DNA of 13,960 bases from positions 1 to 13,960 of the forward strand of contig MGFD01000007.1 in assembly GCA_001791715.1 (NCBI GenBank), in the 5' to 3' direction. The notes below the pieces were generated by a model. That model ran no database searches. It saw only the letters and a program-made list of their open reading frames with translations, and was not told the DNA's origin. This document shows, one piece after another, positions 13,949 to 13,960 of this stretch. Made by a program: the position numbers and the translations under genes. The DNA comes from Candidatus Uhrbacteria bacterium RIFOXYB2_FULL_45_11 (GTDB taxonomy: Bacteria; Patescibacteriota; Patescibacteriia; UBA9934; GWF2-40-263). Positions within the stretch are counted from its first letter, which is position 1. The number at the start of each line of letters is the position of its first letter.

Positions 13949-13960
13949 TGATTCCTGACG

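Noticed and set aside
1..13960. CRISPR arrays, tRNA genes, transposons or prophage genes
   Set aside because: No regularly spaced repeats, no cloverleaf with TTCRANYC, no transposase, integrase or inverted-repeat ends were seen.

Overview
The window is a compact bacterial chromosome segment, AT-leaning, with short gaps and standard stop usage (TAA, TAG and TGA all end recognisable genes). The gene complement and style suggest a Patescibacteria (CPR, Parcubacteria-like) genome. The cues are a LysM/M23 hydrolase with a long basic N-terminus before its membrane anchor, an H+-pyrophosphatase, large proteins of no recognisable family, a CCTGCCGGCAGG-type palindrome inside a coding tail, and housekeeping genes without Shine-Dalgarno (SD) sequences. 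That placement is an inference; there is no rRNA gene to confirm it.

Layout. 1-821: 3' end of pnp (RNA decay). 808-2100: membrane-anchored protein of unknown function overlapping pnp. 2101-2692: a gene-free stretch with two perfect DnaA boxes, then a self-contained transcription unit with a strong promoter, about 360 nt of RNA and a C(UUCG)G terminator; I could not match it to a known RNA class. 2720-3564: DksA/TraR-type zinc-finger protein coupled to lspA (signal peptidase II). 3647-5164: comM/YifB AAA+ protein. 5166-6404 (-): LysM-LysM-M23 cell-wall hydrolase, convergent with comM with one base between the stop codons. 6646-8637: K+-independent H+-pumping pyrophosphatase (hppA). 8725-10641 (-): 638-residue protein of unknown function with a C-terminal coiled coil. 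10805-12097: trigger factor (tig), divergent from it. 12143-13194: endonuclease IV (nfo) and a DUF167 protein with a 4-base overlap. 13248-13817 (-): second unrecognised protein behind a structured leader.

The + strand genes are mostly housekeeping functions (RNA turnover, lipoprotein maturation, competence/recombination, membrane energisation, protein folding, base excision repair) in one- to two-gene units. Most have TTGACA-like/17 bp promoters and clear intrinsic terminators. The two unknown - strand genes differ: each has a textbook AAGGAG ribosome site, a leader with base pairing just upstream of it, and a near-identical 16-base promoter block. The most promising undescribed items are the 2260-2621 RNA, the two unknown - strand proteins with their leaders, and the broken-looking start of the M23 gene at a T7 tract.
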